Shown: positions 45,237 to 53,531, counted from the stretch's first letter. The stretch: 64,000 bases of DNA from Mediterraneibacter catenae (GCF_008691045.1 NZ_VMSO01000007.1:1-64000); one strand, 5' to 3'. A program made the numbers and translations. Notes: generated by a model from the sequence alone, not told the origin.

Positions 45237-45545
45237 ATGTACGCGATTATAGCAACAGGTGGTAAACAGTACAAAGTAGCTGAAGGCGATATCATTAAAG
45301 TAGAGAAACTTGGTGTGAATGCCGGAGAGACTTACACATTTGACCAGGTTCTCGCTGTAAATAATGACAAGCTGGTCGTTGGTAATCCGACTGTTGAAGG
45401 TGCAACAGTTACAGCTTCTGTAATCGGTGACGGAAAAGCGAAAAAAGTTGTCGTTTACAAGTACAAGAGAAAAACAGGCTACCATAAGAAAAACGGTCAC
45501 AGACAGCAGTACACGGCTGTTAAGATCGACAAGATCAATGCGTAA
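45237..45545 (+). CDS. rplU: Ribosomal protein bL21
   Basis: A 102-aa protein of the large subunit, starting [18 protein letters not shown] and containing the family's basic end [26 protein letters not shown] precedes the ATG at 45237; a longer frame from 45138 runs through the leader RNA and is rejected. It heads the rplU-prp-rpmA unit. Confidence 0.98.
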   Translation: MYAIIATGGKQYKVAEGDIIKVEKLGVNAGETYTFDQVLAVNNDKLVVGNPTVEGATVTASVIGDGKAKKVVVYKYKRKTGYHKKNGHRQQYTAVKIDKINA

Positions 45546-45554
45546 TCATTCCAT

Positions 45555-45887
45555 ATGATCAGGGTAACCATTTATAAGACCGACAGGCATGAATATGCAG
45601 GCTTTGACATATCAGGACACGCTGGATATTCCGATTCCGGAAATGATGTCGTATGCGCGGCAGTTTCTGCGATCGTCATCAATACGATCAACTCGATTGA
45701 CCGTTTTACAGATGACAGGACGAGCAGTGTATCTGATGAGGAGTCGGGTACAATTGAATTTCGATTCAGGCAGATACCCTCGCATGATGCCTCACTTTTG
45801 CTGGATTCCATGGTTCTCGGTCTGGAACAGATAGAGGACAGCAATGAATACGAACCATACATTGACATTATTTTCAAGGAGGTGTAA
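45555..45887 (+). CDS. prp: Ribosomal-processing cysteine protease Prp
   Basis: Prp removes the N-terminal extension of ribosomal protein L27 in Firmicutes. The 110-aa product has the catalytic His in [11 protein letters not shown] (His22) and the catalytic Cys in [12 protein letters not shown] (Cys34). The following rpmA encodes an N-terminally extended L27 with the expected cleavage site, so substrate and protease are adjacent. The gene starts 9 nt after rplU with a weak ribosome site, suggesting translational coupling. Confidence 0.97.
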   Translation: MIRVTIYKTDRHEYAGFDISGHAGYSDSGNDVVCAAVSAIVINTINSIDRFTDDRTSSVSDEESGTIEFRFRQIPSHDASLLLDSMVLGLEQIEDSNEYEPYIDIIFKEV

Positions 45888-45892
45888 GAACC

Positions 45893-46177
45893 ATGATGAA
45901 AATGAATCTTCAGTTTTTTGCTCATAAAAAGGGAGTTGGTTCTACAAAGAACGGACGTGATTCCGAGGCCAAGAGACTGGGTGCGAAGAGAGCTGACGGA
46001 CAGTTTGTAAAAGCCGGAAACATCCTCTACAGACAGCGCGGCACAAAGATTCACCCGGGTGTGAACGTAGGACGCGGTGGAGATGACACTCTGTTTGCAC
46101 TGGTAGACGGTGTCGTAAGATACGAGAGAAAAGGAAGAGATAAGAAACAGGTTTCTATCTATCCGGTAGCTGAGTAA
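45893..46177 (+). CDS. rpmA: Ribosomal protein bL27 with cleavable N-extension
   Basis: A 94-aa large-subunit protein whose N-terminus reads [20 protein letters not shown]. The LQFFAHKKG sequence is the site cut by Prp to give mature L27 beginning near AHKKG, which is needed for a functional peptidyl-transferase centre. AGGAGGTG precedes the ATG. A terminator directly follows. Confidence 0.98.
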   Translation: MMKMNLQFFAHKKGVGSTKNGRDSEAKRLGAKRADGQFVKAGNILYRQRGTKIHPGVNVGRGGDDTLFALVDGVVRYERKGRDKKQVSIYPVAE

Positions 46178-46186
46178 AACAGTCAG

Positions 46187-46217
46187 GCCCCAGACATATA
46201 CAGTCTGGGGCTTTTAT
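46187..46217 (+). terminator. Terminator after rpmA
   Basis: GCCCCAGAC (46187-46195) and GTCTGGGGC (46203-46211) form a perfect 9-bp stem followed by TTTTATC. Confidence 0.85.
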
Positions 46218-46243
46218 CACATTATCAGAGAAAAGGAGACGTT

Positions 46244-47527
46244 ATGTTCGCTGACAGAGCTAAAATATATATCAGATCCGGAAAAGGCGGTGACGGACAC
46301 TGCAGTTTCCGAAGAGAATTGTACGTGCCCAACGGCGGACCGGACGGCGGTGACGGCGGCCGCGGCGGCGACCTGATCTTCGAGGTAGACGAAGGTCTCA
46401 ACACACTGTCTGATTACCGGCACAGACGCAAATATGCAGCCGGAGACGGAGAACCGGGCGGAAAACGCCGCTGTCACGGAAAGGACGGCAAGGATCTTGT
46501 GCTGTATGTACCGGAAGGTACTGTCATTAAGGAAGCCTCATCCGGCAAAGTGATCGCTGATATGTCAGGCGAGAACCGCCGTCAGGTTGTTTTAAAAGGC
46601 GGCAAAGGCGGCCTCGGCAATCAGCACTTCGCAACAGCAACTATGCAGGTACCGAAATATGCACAGCCCGGTCAGCCGGCACGCGAGCTCGAAGTCAATC
46701 TGGAGCTCAAAGTGATCGCCGACGTCGGCCTGATCGGTTTTCCGAATGTCGGCAAATCAACACTTCTGTCCAGAGTGACAAACGCAGAGCCGAAGATCGC
46801 CAATTATCACTTTACCACACTTACGCCTAACCTTGGAGTTGTGGACCTTGAAGGAGCAAAAGGCTTTGTAATGGCTGATATCCCGGGACTTATTGAAGGG
46901 GCATCCGAAGGCGTCGGACTCGGACACGAATTTCTCCGGCATATCGAACGCACGAAACTTATGATACATGTAGTCGATGCTGCCGGGACCGAAGGAAGAG
47001 ATCCTATCGATGATATTTATAAAATTAATACAGAACTGGAGGCATATAATCCCGAAATAGCAAAACGTCCTCAGGTTATTGCTGCCAACAAGACAGATCT
47101 TATCTATGATCCGGACACTGATCCCGTCGAACGCCTGAAACAGGAATTTGAACCGAAAGGAATACGTGTATTTCCGATCTCCGGTGCTACCGGAAAAGGA
47201 GTGTCCGAGCTTCTCTATTATGTGAGCTCACAGCTCGATACTATGGACAGAACACCTGTTGTATTCGAGCAGGAGTATTTCCCGGAGGACGAATTAATCT
47301 ACGAATCACTTCCGTATACTGTAGAAGTGCAGGATGATATGTACGTCGTAGAAGGGCCTAAGATCGAGAAGATGCTCGGCTATACAAATCTTGACTCAGA
47401 GAAGGGATTTGCATTTTTCCAGAAATTTTTAAAGGAAACCGGCATCCTCGATGAACTGGAGGCGAAAGGCATTCAGGAAGGTGACACAGTCAGGATGTAC
47501 GGACTTCAGTTTGACTACTATAAATGA
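46244..47527 (+). CDS. obgE: GTPase ObgE/CgtA
   Basis: Obg is an essential GTPase in 50S assembly and stress signalling. The 427-aa protein has the glycine-rich Obg fold (about residues 1-157, KIYIRSGKGGDGHCSFRREL and PNGGPDGGDGGRGGDL). The G domain follows with GFPNVGKSTLLS (P-loop), FTTLTPNLGVV (switch I), DIPGLIEGAS and NKTD, and then the C-terminal OCT domain typical of Firmicutes. AAAGGAG precedes the ATG. A terminator separates it from rpmA, so read-through or its own promoter is required. Confidence 0.97.
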   Translation: MFADRAKIYIRSGKGGDGHCSFRRELYVPNGGPDGGDGGRGGDLIFEVDEGLNTLSDYRHRRKYAAGDGEPGGKRRCHGKDGKDLVLYVPEGTVIKEASSGKVIADMSGENRRQVVLKGGKGGLGNQHFATATMQVPKYAQPGQPARELEVNLELKVIADVGLIGFPNVGKSTLLSRVTNAEPKIANYHFTTLTPNLGVVDLEGAKGFVMADIPGLIEGASEGVGLGHEFLRHIERTKLMIHVVDAAGTEGRDPIDDIYKINTELEAYNPEIAKRPQVIAANKTDLIYDPDTDPVERLKQEFEPKGIRVFPISGATGKGVSELLYYVSSQLDTMDRTPVVFEQEYFPEDELIYESLPYTVEVQDDMYVVEGPKIEKMLGYTNLDSEKGFAFFQKFLKETGILDELEAKGIQEGDTVRMYGLQFDYYK

Positions 47528-47567
47528 TACAGTAAACATCGCTTTACAGATATAGAAGGAGAAGGTA

Positions 47568-47861
47568 ATGACAACAAAACAAAGAGCTTATTTAAAAAGC
47601 CTGGCCATGACAATGGAACCTATCTTCCAGGTAGGTAAATCCAGCATGACGCCGGGGCTCACAGAAGCAATCTCAGAGGCTCTTGCAGCCCGGGAACTGA
47701 TCAAGATCAGCGTCCTTAAAAACTGTGCTGACGATCCCCGTGAACTTGCCGAAATAATCGCAGAGCGCACCCGCTCACAGATAGTACAGGTCATCGGTAA
47801 GAAGATTGTGCTCTATCGCGAAGGAAAAGATGACAAGAAGAAAATCTTGCTTCCACAGTAA
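47568..47861 (+). CDS. yhbY: CRM-domain ribosome assembly protein YhbY
   Basis: A 97-aa RNA-binding CRM domain protein that associates with pre-50S particles. It has QRAYLKSLAMTMEPIFQVGK and a central GLTEAISEALAARELIKISV. It lies between obgE and nadD, the order found across Clostridia, and its function in 50S assembly is supported by that context. Confidence 0.93.
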   Translation: MTTKQRAYLKSLAMTMEPIFQVGKSSMTPGLTEAISEALAARELIKISVLKNCADDPRELAEIIAERTRSQIVQVIGKKIVLYREGKDDKKKILLPQ

Positions 47862-47911
47862 TATGCTTTCGGACGAAACACATCAGACACTAAAAGATAC
47901 AGGTGAATACA

Positions 47912-48526
47912 ATGAAAATAGGAATCATGGGCGGTACTTTTGATCCGATCCACATCGGGCATCTCCTGCTCGGAGAATTTGCCTATGAGAATTTCCAGCT
48001 CGATGAGATATGGTTTCTCCCAAACGGAAATCCGCCCCACAAGACAACCGATGAGAGCGGGGTCTCTCTGGATGACCGAATTGAGATGGTGAGGCTTGCC
48101 ACGGATGATATCCCTTATTTCCGCCTGAACCTCTATGAGGCGACATCCGGAAAACACTCATATACTTACAGTACGATGAGAGCACTTCGCGCGGCATATC
48201 CAGAGCACAGCTTTTTCTTCATACTCGGAGCTGATTCACTGTTCTCCATCGAACAGTGGAAGAATTTCCAGGAGATTTTCCCGTCCTGTACGATCCTTGC
48301 AGCTATGCGGGATGACAAGGACGCAGAAAGCATGAAAGTACAGATACAGTATCTGCATGAGAAATACGGGGCGGATATCAGACTCCTGCAGGCTCCTCTG
48401 GTAGAAATCTCATCGACAACTATAAGAGAGCGCGCAGCACAGGACCTGAGCATTCGTTATATGGTACCTGAGGTCGTATCAGAATATATCCACGCCAGAT
48501 CTCTCTACAAACATCGATCAGAGTAA
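47912..48526 (+). CDS. nadD: Nicotinate-nucleotide adenylyltransferase NadD
   Basis: NadD forms nicotinic acid adenine dinucleotide from NaMN and ATP, the penultimate step of NAD synthesis. The start at 47912 has AGGTGA 6 nt upstream; a GTG at 47903 lies within that site. The 204-aa product has MGGTFDPIHIGHLLLG (nucleotidyltransferase motif) near the N-terminus and VEISSTTIRERAAQ near the C-terminus. It is followed by yqeK after 24 nt, the usual order nadD-yqeK-rsfS. Confidence 0.97.
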   Translation: MKIGIMGGTFDPIHIGHLLLGEFAYENFQLDEIWFLPNGNPPHKTTDESGVSLDDRIEMVRLATDDIPYFRLNLYEATSGKHSYTYSTMRALRAAYPEHSFFFILGADSLFSIEQWKNFQEIFPSCTILAAMRDDKDAESMKVQIQYLHEKYGADIRLLQAPLVEISSTTIRERAAQDLSIRYMVPEVVSEYIHARSLYKHRSE

Positions 48527-48550
48527 AAGCGTAAAAGGAGACGTACGGTA

Positions 48551-49117
48551 ATGACAGAAGAATTGAAGGATATCCGCAAGGATCTTTCCAAGAAACTGAA
48601 AAAAGAACGGTTCGAGCACACGATCGGAGTGATGTATACAGCATCATCTCTGGCGATGTGTTATGACGAAGATATCCAGAAGGCACTCACGGCCGGATTG
48701 CTGCACGACTGCGGAAAATACTGTTCTTCAAAGGATCAGATCAAACTGTGCAGGAAATATAAGATCAGTCTCACTGACTCAGAACTGGAGATGCCGGCGC
48801 TCATCCATGCGAAACTGGGTGCATATCTGGCAAGACATGAATATAAAATAGAAGATCAGGATATCATTGACGCGATCACTTATCATACAACCGGAAGACC
48901 GGGAATGACACTGCTTGAGAAGATCATCTATATCGCCGATTATATCGAGCCGAACCGCAAGCTCATCCCCGGACTTGCTGAAATACGCAGCATTGTATTT
49001 CAGGATATCGACCGTGCGGTATATCTGTCTGCCCAGAGGACAGTCCGCTATTTAAAAGACGGTGGGAGAGCAGTAGATCCCATGACTATAAGCACCTGTG
49101 AATATTATAAAAAATAA
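48551..49117 (+). CDS. yqeK: YqeK family HD-domain hydrolase
   Basis: A 188-aa HD-domain protein of the YqeK family, which hydrolyses symmetrical diadenosine tetraphosphate (Ap4A) to two ADP. The metal-binding HD motif is in LLHDCGKYCSSKDQ (about residue 56), with further ligands in ALIHAKLGAYLAR, AITYHTTGRPGM and IYIADYIEPNRK. It follows nadD and precedes rsfS. The arrangement is conserved and points to nucleotide homeostasis and ribosome biology. Confidence 0.95.
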   Translation: MTEELKDIRKDLSKKLKKERFEHTIGVMYTASSLAMCYDEDIQKALTAGLLHDCGKYCSSKDQIKLCRKYKISLTDSELEMPALIHAKLGAYLARHEYKIEDQDIIDAITYHTTGRPGMTLLEKIIYIADYIEPNRKLIPGLAEIRSIVFQDIDRAVYLSAQRTVRYLKDGGRAVDPMTISTCEYYKK

Positions 49118-49160
49118 ATGACCAATATATCATTTTCTATAAAGCAAAGGGAGGTATGAA

Positions 49161-49520
49161 ATGAACCAGTCAAAAGAGATGGCGCGCATCGCATATGATG
49201 CACTCAGTGACAAAAAAGGCGAAGATATCAAAATCATCGATATCACCGGCGTATCCGTACTCGCTGATTACTTCATCATCGCAACCGGAAACAGCGACAG
49301 TCAGGTAAATGCTCTTGTCGACAACGTGGAAGAAGAGCTCCACAAAGCAGGTTATCCGCTGAAACAGCGCGAGGGCCGCGCAAATTCAAGCTGGATACTG
49401 CTTGATTTCGGCGATATCATTGTCCACGTATTTGACAAGGAAAACCGCCTGTTTTATGATCTGGAAAGGATCTGGAAAGACGGACGCAATATCACACTCG
49501 AAGAACTGAAAGAAGATTAG
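49161..49520 (+). CDS. rsfS: Ribosome silencing factor RsfS
   Basis: RsfS binds L14 on free 50S subunits and blocks subunit joining during starvation. The 119-aa product has the family motif DYFIIATGNSDSQVNALV, the WILLDFGDIIVHVFDKENR core and the C-terminal YDLERIWKDG. GGGAGG precedes the ATG. It is the last gene of the nadD-yqeK-rsfS unit and ends before a terminator shared with lexA. Confidence 0.97.
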   Translation: MNQSKEMARIAYDALSDKKGEDIKIIDITGVSVLADYFIIATGNSDSQVNALVDNVEEELHKAGYPLKQREGRANSSWILLDFGDIIVHVFDKENRLFYDLERIWKDGRNITLEELKED

Positions 49521-49531
49521 CAGATATGTTA

Positions 49532-49573
49532 AAAAAGCATGCACTTCACTTTATTGAAGCACATGCTTTTTTC
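49532..49573. terminator. Bidirectional terminator between rsfS and lexA
   Basis: AAAAAAGCATG (49532-49542) and CATGCTTTTTT (49563-49573) form a perfect stem extended inside by CTTCA/TGAAG; it ends in T-runs on both strands. Confidence 0.9.
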
Positions 49574-49574
49574 A

Positions 49575-50192
49575 TTACTTGAATAATCTGATCACACCGA
49601 TCACTTTTCCCAAAATAGAGACCTCTTTCACAATGATCGGGTCCATAAAATCATTTTCAGGCTGAAGGCGGTAAACTCCTTCTTCCTTATAAAAAGTCTT
49701 CACAGTAGCACTGTCGTCTACAAGTGCCACCACCATATCTCCGTTAGAAGCAGTCTGGTCTTCCTCCACAAGAACCATGTCACCGTCCAATATACCTGCG
49801 TTGATCATGCTTTCTCCCTTTACTTTCAGCATGAAAGTCTGTTTATTCGGCATATGTTCGATCGGGATAGGGAAGTAGTCCTCGATATTCTCCTGAGCCA
49901 GGATCGGCTGTCCTGCAGCAACCTGACCGACGATCGGTACGTTCACCATCTCTCGTCTCGTAAGATTAAAATTGTCATCCAGTATTTCAATTGCTCTGGG
50001 TTTCGTAGGATCTCTTCTTATATATCCGTTCTTCTCGAGCGTCTCCAGATGCGAGTGAACAGAAGATGTGGACTTCAGGTTAACTGCCTCGCATATCTCA
50101 CGTACTGCCGGCGGGAATCCTCTCTGCAGAATCTGCATCTTGATATATTCTAAAATTTCCTGTTGTTTTTTACTTATCTTTCCCTTTGACAT
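49575..50192 (-). CDS. lexA: SOS repressor LexA
   Basis: LexA represses DNA-damage genes and self-cleaves when RecA is activated. The 205-aa protein has the N-terminal winged helix ([20 protein letters not shown]), the Ala-Gly cleavage site in [10 protein letters not shown], the catalytic Ser in [11 protein letters not shown], and the Lys in [23 protein letters not shown] precedes the ATG. It diverges from a yneA-like gene across a region with five LexA-type boxes; one overlaps its own -35 box, indicating autoregulation. Confidence 0.97.
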   Translation of the reverse strand: MSKGKISKKQQEILEYIKMQILQRGFPPAVREICEAVNLKSTSSVHSHLETLEKNGYIRRDPTKPRAIEILDDNFNLTRREMVNVPIVGQVAAGQPILAQENIEDYFPIPIEHMPNKQTFMLKVKGESMINAGILDGDMVLVEEDQTASNGDMVVALVDDSATVKTFYKEEGVYRLQPENDFMDPIIVKEVSILGKVIGVIRLFK

Positions 50193-50221
50193 AATTCCCT
50201 CCGATAATTTTACTACTTAAT

Positions 50222-50250
50222 ATACTACCACAGCAAACCTGAAAAAGCAA
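50222..50250 (-). promoter_or_regulatory. Promoter of lexA
   Basis: On the minus strand TTGCTT (50245-50250) and TAGTAT (50222-50227) are separated by 17 bp. LexA-type box A covers the -35 region. Confidence 0.65.
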
Positions 50251-50351
50251 ACATTTGTTGCGAAAATATGTTCGATTTTCTTGTTGACAAACAGATGTTC
50301 GCATATTATAATACTAATTACAGAACAGTTGTTCGCGCAAATAGATGTTCG
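50248..50351. promoter_or_regulatory. Five LexA-type boxes between lexA and yneA
   Basis: Relative to the Gram-positive SOS box CGAACATATGTTCG the boxes are: A 50248-50261 (CAAACATTTGTTGC, weak), B 50261-50274 (CGAAAATATGTTCG, one mismatch), C 50288-50301 (CAAACAGATGTTCG), D 50322-50335 (AGAACAGTTGTTCG) and E 50338-50351 (CAAATAGATGTTCG). Box C lies on the yneA -35 region and spacer, D and E follow the -10 box. Confidence 0.75.
50284..50312 (+). promoter_or_regulatory. Consensus promoter of the yneA-like gene
   Basis: TTGACA and TATAAT (50307-50312) are separated by 17 bp, an exact sigma-A consensus. LexA-type boxes surround it, so it is expected to be strong but repressed. Confidence 0.85.
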
Positions 50352-50438
50352 ATTGTAAGTATACTTGTATACAATTTGTTTTGTATGGAGTAAAGTGATT
50401 ATTGCATTTCAAATGCTGTTTAAAAAGGGGATTTAACG

Positions 50439-50780
50439 ATGAGAAAGAGAAGTTCAGTACGTCCAGGGAAAAAAAGTTTTAAGAGATTATTTGCCGGAGT
50501 TATTTTAATATTGATTATATGTGTTTCATTCGGTGCATTTTTTGTATCTGCACATGAAAAATCAGGCACAGACGATATTGTATACAAGTATTATAAAAGT
50601 ATTGAGATCCATCCGGGCGACACACTTTGGAATATTGCTGAAGATACAATGACTGATGAATACAGTTCTGTTGCAGAATACGTACAGGTCCTCAAGGATA
50701 TGAATAACCTGCATTCTGATGATATTCAGGCTGGACAGAATCTGATCATTGCATACAATGATACAGCTTACCTGGAGTAA
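50439..50780 (+). CDS. yneA: YneA-like SOS cell division suppressor
   Basis: A 113-aa protein with a basic N-terminus, one membrane segment (about residues 18-38) and a LysM domain (about residues 55-105, IEIHPGDTLWNIAEDTM and IQAGQNLIIAYN). Bacillus YneA has the same design: an anchored LysM protein that blocks septation after DNA damage. It also diverges from lexA as in Bacillus and is under a cluster of LexA boxes. Identity is based on layout and context; overall sequence similarity to YneA is modest. Confidence 0.85.
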   Translation: MRKRSSVRPGKKSFKRLFAGVILILIICVSFGAFFVSAHEKSGTDDIVYKYYKSIEIHPGDTLWNIAEDTMTDEYSSVAEYVQVLKDMNNLHSDDIQAGQNLIIAYNDTAYLE

Positions 50781-51078
50781 TCCGGTATAATATATGTGAT
50801 AGATTTTTAAAGTTACATACATTTTTATTTTGGTATCAATATACATCCCTATGTATTGATATAATATATACACCCACTTAAAAAGACCGAACAGAAGGAA
50901 GACTGCTTTTGAAATACCCTAATTCGAAAGAAGAGTCTGTTTCGGTCTTTTATCATGGCATTTCAATCTATACGACAAATACTGATTTTTCCAAAAGATA
51001 TAGACAATTTAATACCTTTCAACTATAATAAATATTGTAAATACATTGTTTTTGGATCAATAAGGGGCACATATAACT
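50781..51078. other. Gap with terminator and possible dif-like sequence
   Basis: No gene is seen. The stretch holds the terminator at 50881-50951 and an AT-rich region before the recombinase gene that contains ATTTTTCC followed by AAAAGATATAG (50985-51003). Confidence 0.5.
50881..50951. terminator. Terminator between the yneA-like and recombinase genes
   Basis: AAAAGACCGA (50881-50890) pairs with TCGGTCTTTT (50942-50951); a long loop separates the arms, and T-runs follow on both strands. Confidence 0.65.
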
Positions 51079-52140
51079 ATGGAAACATCAAAAACTTATC
51101 ATGAACAGAAATATATTGATAATACATTGAGGCTCAGGTCTATCCTTGAGACTCTGCCGGCATTTGCAAAGGATTATTTCCGGGCAGTCGAACCGACCAC
51201 ATCTGCAAGGACACGTATTTCTTATGCATATGATATACGCGTTTTCTTTCATTTTTTAATGGAAAACAATCCTGTATACAAGAATTATACGATCGATCAG
51301 TTTACGCTGCATGATCTGGAGCGTCTGGAGCCTATAGATATTGAGGAATATCAGGAATATCTCAAAGTCTATGAAAACGACGAAAAAAAACAGATTACAA
51401 ATACCGAGAAAGGCCTTGCGCGCAAGATGTCGGCACTTAGAAGTTTTTACAGTTATTTTTATAAGAGACAGGCGATATCAAAGAATCCGACATTGCTCGT
51501 AGATATGCCGAAATTACATGAAAAAGCAATTATACGCCTTGAAACGGATGAGGTGGCTAAGCTGCTTGACTATGTCGAACATGGCGGCGATAATCTTACC
51601 GGACAGCGCAAAGTATATTATGAAAAGACAAAAAACCGGGATCTGGCAATCCTGACACTTCTTCTGGGTACGGGAATCCGTGTATCTGAATGTGTCGGGC
51701 TGGATCTGCAGGATGTCGATTTTAAAAATAACGGGATTAAAGTCACACGCAAGGGCGGAAATGAAATGGTCGTATATTTCGGGGATGAAGTGGAAAATGC
51801 ACTTAAGACATATATGTATACTACACGAAAAGCCACTCTCCCGCTCCCAGGTCATGAAAATGCGCTCTTTCTCTCCACTCAGAGAAAACGTATGGGTGTA
51901 CAGGCCGTAGAAAACATGGTCAAAAAATATGCCCGCGAGGTGACTCCGAACAAGAAAATCACTCCGCACAAACTCCGCAGCACCTACGGCACGGCTCTTT
52001 ATAAGGAAACCGGCGATATCTATCTTGTAGCCGATGTTCTCGGCCACAAAGACGTCAATACGACCAAGAAACATTACGCTGCTATCGATGAAAACCGCCG
52101 CAGAAAAGCCGCTGGTGCTGTCAAGCTGCGCGAAGTGTGA
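51079..52140 (+). CDS. Tyrosine recombinase, XerS-like
   Basis: A 353-aa site-specific recombinase. The N-terminal SAM-like core-binding domain (about residues 30-140) is followed by the catalytic domain with Arg in GTGIRVSECVGLDLQ, the HxxR motif in ITPHKLRSTYGT, the His in VLGHKDVNTTKKHYA and the nucleophile Tyr in KKHYA. Its length of 353 aa and the stretch KNRDLAILTLLLGTGIRVSE are like XerS, the single chromosome dimer resolvase of streptococci, more than XerC/D of about 300 aa. It stands next to lexA and yneA, not inside a mobile element. Confidence 0.85.
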   Translation: METSKTYHEQKYIDNTLRLRSILETLPAFAKDYFRAVEPTTSARTRISYAYDIRVFFHFLMENNPVYKNYTIDQFTLHDLERLEPIDIEEYQEYLKVYENDEKKQITNTEKGLARKMSALRSFYSYFYKRQAISKNPTLLVDMPKLHEKAIIRLETDEVAKLLDYVEHGGDNLTGQRKVYYEKTKNRDLAILTLLLGTGIRVSECVGLDLQDVDFKNNGIKVTRKGGNEMVVYFGDEVENALKTYMYTTRKATLPLPGHENALFLSTQRKRMGVQAVENMVKKYAREVTPNKKITPHKLRSTYGTALYKETGDIYLVADVLGHKDVNTTKKHYAAIDENRRRKAAGAVKLREV

Positions 52141-52158
52141 TATTTCCCATTAATTCTG

Positions 52159-52583
52159 TTATCTCACTCTTCTTAAGACAAGTACATAGAGCCGGGACAG
52201 ATTGCGCGCATACTGAGTCATGAGTGATGAAAGTTCCGGCTCTCCTTCTATATAGCGCTGATACTTCATTCCTTCGATATTTTTCAGTTTTTTCTCCTTT
52301 TTGAGATGGAGCATCTCCTGGATCTGATTCAGCACATAAGAAGTAACTGCTGGAGCAGCAGACTGATCAGAGGCACTGTTGGAACCTTTCTCTTTTTATA
52401 GTTTCCCTGAAATATTACCGTAACCAGAGAAGCAATCGTTGTATACTCCATCCCGAAAAAGAAGATAACCGAATAGAACATGATCAGGAAAAAGACTATA
52501 ACAGGGAGTGCCTGCAGGAACTGTGCCCACACGCTCTCAGCCCGGTCATGAAATTGTGGTAATCTGACTTGCTTCATATTCAT
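52159..52583 (-). pseudogene. Decayed membrane protein gene, possibly FUSC-like
   Basis: On the minus strand a good start (AGGAG before the ATG at 52583) opens an 84-aa frame with one or two hydrophobic helices (QALPVIVFFLIMFYSVIFFF) and the segment VTVIFQGNYKKRKV, resembling the start of FUSC/aromatic acid exporter-type proteins. It ends at a stop at 52329. In another frame, reading on to a TAA at 52159, a coherent basic-helical C-terminus continues (QIQEMLHLKKEKKLKN, then YARNLSRLYVLVLRRVR). This looks like a gene broken by a frameshift or internal deletion. The FUSC label is tentative. Confidence 0.6.
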
Positions 52584-52598
52584 TCAAGGTATCTCCTC

Positions 52599-52627
52599 TT
52601 GTAATTATATCTTCTGATCAGTATAAT
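52599..52627 (+). promoter_or_regulatory. Sigma-A promoter of ttcA
   Basis: TTGTAA and TATAAT (52622-52627) are separated by 17 bp. The -10 box is repeated 36 bp downstream by a tandem duplication. Confidence 0.65.
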
Positions 52628-52693
52628 ATAAAAATGTATCAAAAGAGAAAGGATCAGTATAATATAAAAATGTATCAAAAGAGAAAGGATCAG
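52616..52693 (+). repeat. 36-bp tandem duplication upstream of ttcA
   Basis: Two exact copies of a 36-bp unit beginning GATCAGTATAATATAAAAAT lie at 52616-52651 and 52652-52687, followed by a partial third copy GATCAG. Each copy has a TATAAT and an ATG, and 36 bp is 12 codons, so the frame upstream of ttcA stays open. Confidence 0.95.
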
Positions 52694-52699
52694 AAAGAT

Positions 52700-53452
52700 A
52701 TGCAGTTACAGCGCTTACTAAGTTATACAAGAAAAGCCGTGGACGAATACAATATGATACAGGAAGGCGATCATATTGCTGTAGGAATATCCGGCGGAAA
52801 GGACAGCCTGACACTCCTTTATGCTCTCCACGGTCTCCGGCGCTTTTATCCGAATAAATTCGAACTCAGCGCCATCACAGTAGATCTTGGATTTGATGAT
52901 TTTGATCTATCTCCGATTCAGCAGCTCTGCAGTGAGATGGAAGTGCCATACAAAATCGTCAAATCAGATATCTATAATATCCTCTTCAATGTACGAAAAG
53001 AGAGTAATCCATGTTCTCTCTGTGCAAAAATGAGAAAGGGGGCACTCAATGAGGCGATCAAGGAAATGGGATGCAATAAGGTGGCATATGCTCACCACAA
53101 AGATGATATCATCGAAACAATGCTACTCTCCCTGATCTTCGAGGGACGATTTCATTCTTTTTCTCCGAGAACATATCTGGACAGAATGGATCTCACAGTC
53201 ATCCGTCCTCTCATGTATGTTGATGAAATGGATGTGATCGGCTTTAAAAACAAGTACAACCTGCCGGTAGTAAAAAGCAAGTGTCCTGTAGACGGTTATA
53301 CAAAGCGTCAATATGCAAAGGATCTGCTCCGTCAGCTCAACACAGAGCATCCAGGTGCGAGAGAACGGATGTTCCATGCAATTCTTTCAGGAAATCTTTC
53401 CGGCTGGCCGGAGCGGACAATTCGCGTACGGGAAAAAAGTGACATCGATTAA
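52700..53452 (+). CDS. ttcA: tRNA 2-thiocytidine biosynthesis protein TtcA
   Basis: TtcA thiolates cytidine 32 of some tRNAs using an iron-sulfur cluster and ATP. The 250-aa product has the PP-loop GISGGKDSLTLLYAL (about residues 33-47), the cluster cysteines in NPCSLCAKMRKGAL and the adjacent conserved YAHHKDDIIETMLLS. The likely start at 52700 has AAAGG about 11 nt upstream inside the tandem duplication; in-frame ATGs in the repeat copies at 52634 and 52670 would add 22 or 10 residues. A strong terminator follows. Confidence 0.92.
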   Translation: MQLQRLLSYTRKAVDEYNMIQEGDHIAVGISGGKDSLTLLYALHGLRRFYPNKFELSAITVDLGFDDFDLSPIQQLCSEMEVPYKIVKSDIYNILFNVRKESNPCSLCAKMRKGALNEAIKEMGCNKVAYAHHKDDIIETMLLSLIFEGRFHSFSPRTYLDRMDLTVIRPLMYVDEMDVIGFKNKYNLPVVKSKCPVDGYTKRQYAKDLLRQLNTEHPGARERMFHAILSGNLSGWPERTIRVREKSDID

Positions 53453-53492
53453 GGCAGCCCCTGCGGACCAATTGAAAAACCGGATGAAATAT

Positions 53493-53531
53493 CTCCCGGC
53501 AGATACATCCTTTATCTGCCGGGAGAACTTT
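53493..53531 (+). terminator. Terminator after ttcA
   Basis: CTCCCGGCAGATA and TATCTGCCGGGAG form a perfect 13-bp stem with a 7-nt loop, followed by AACTTTATCT. Confidence 0.8.
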
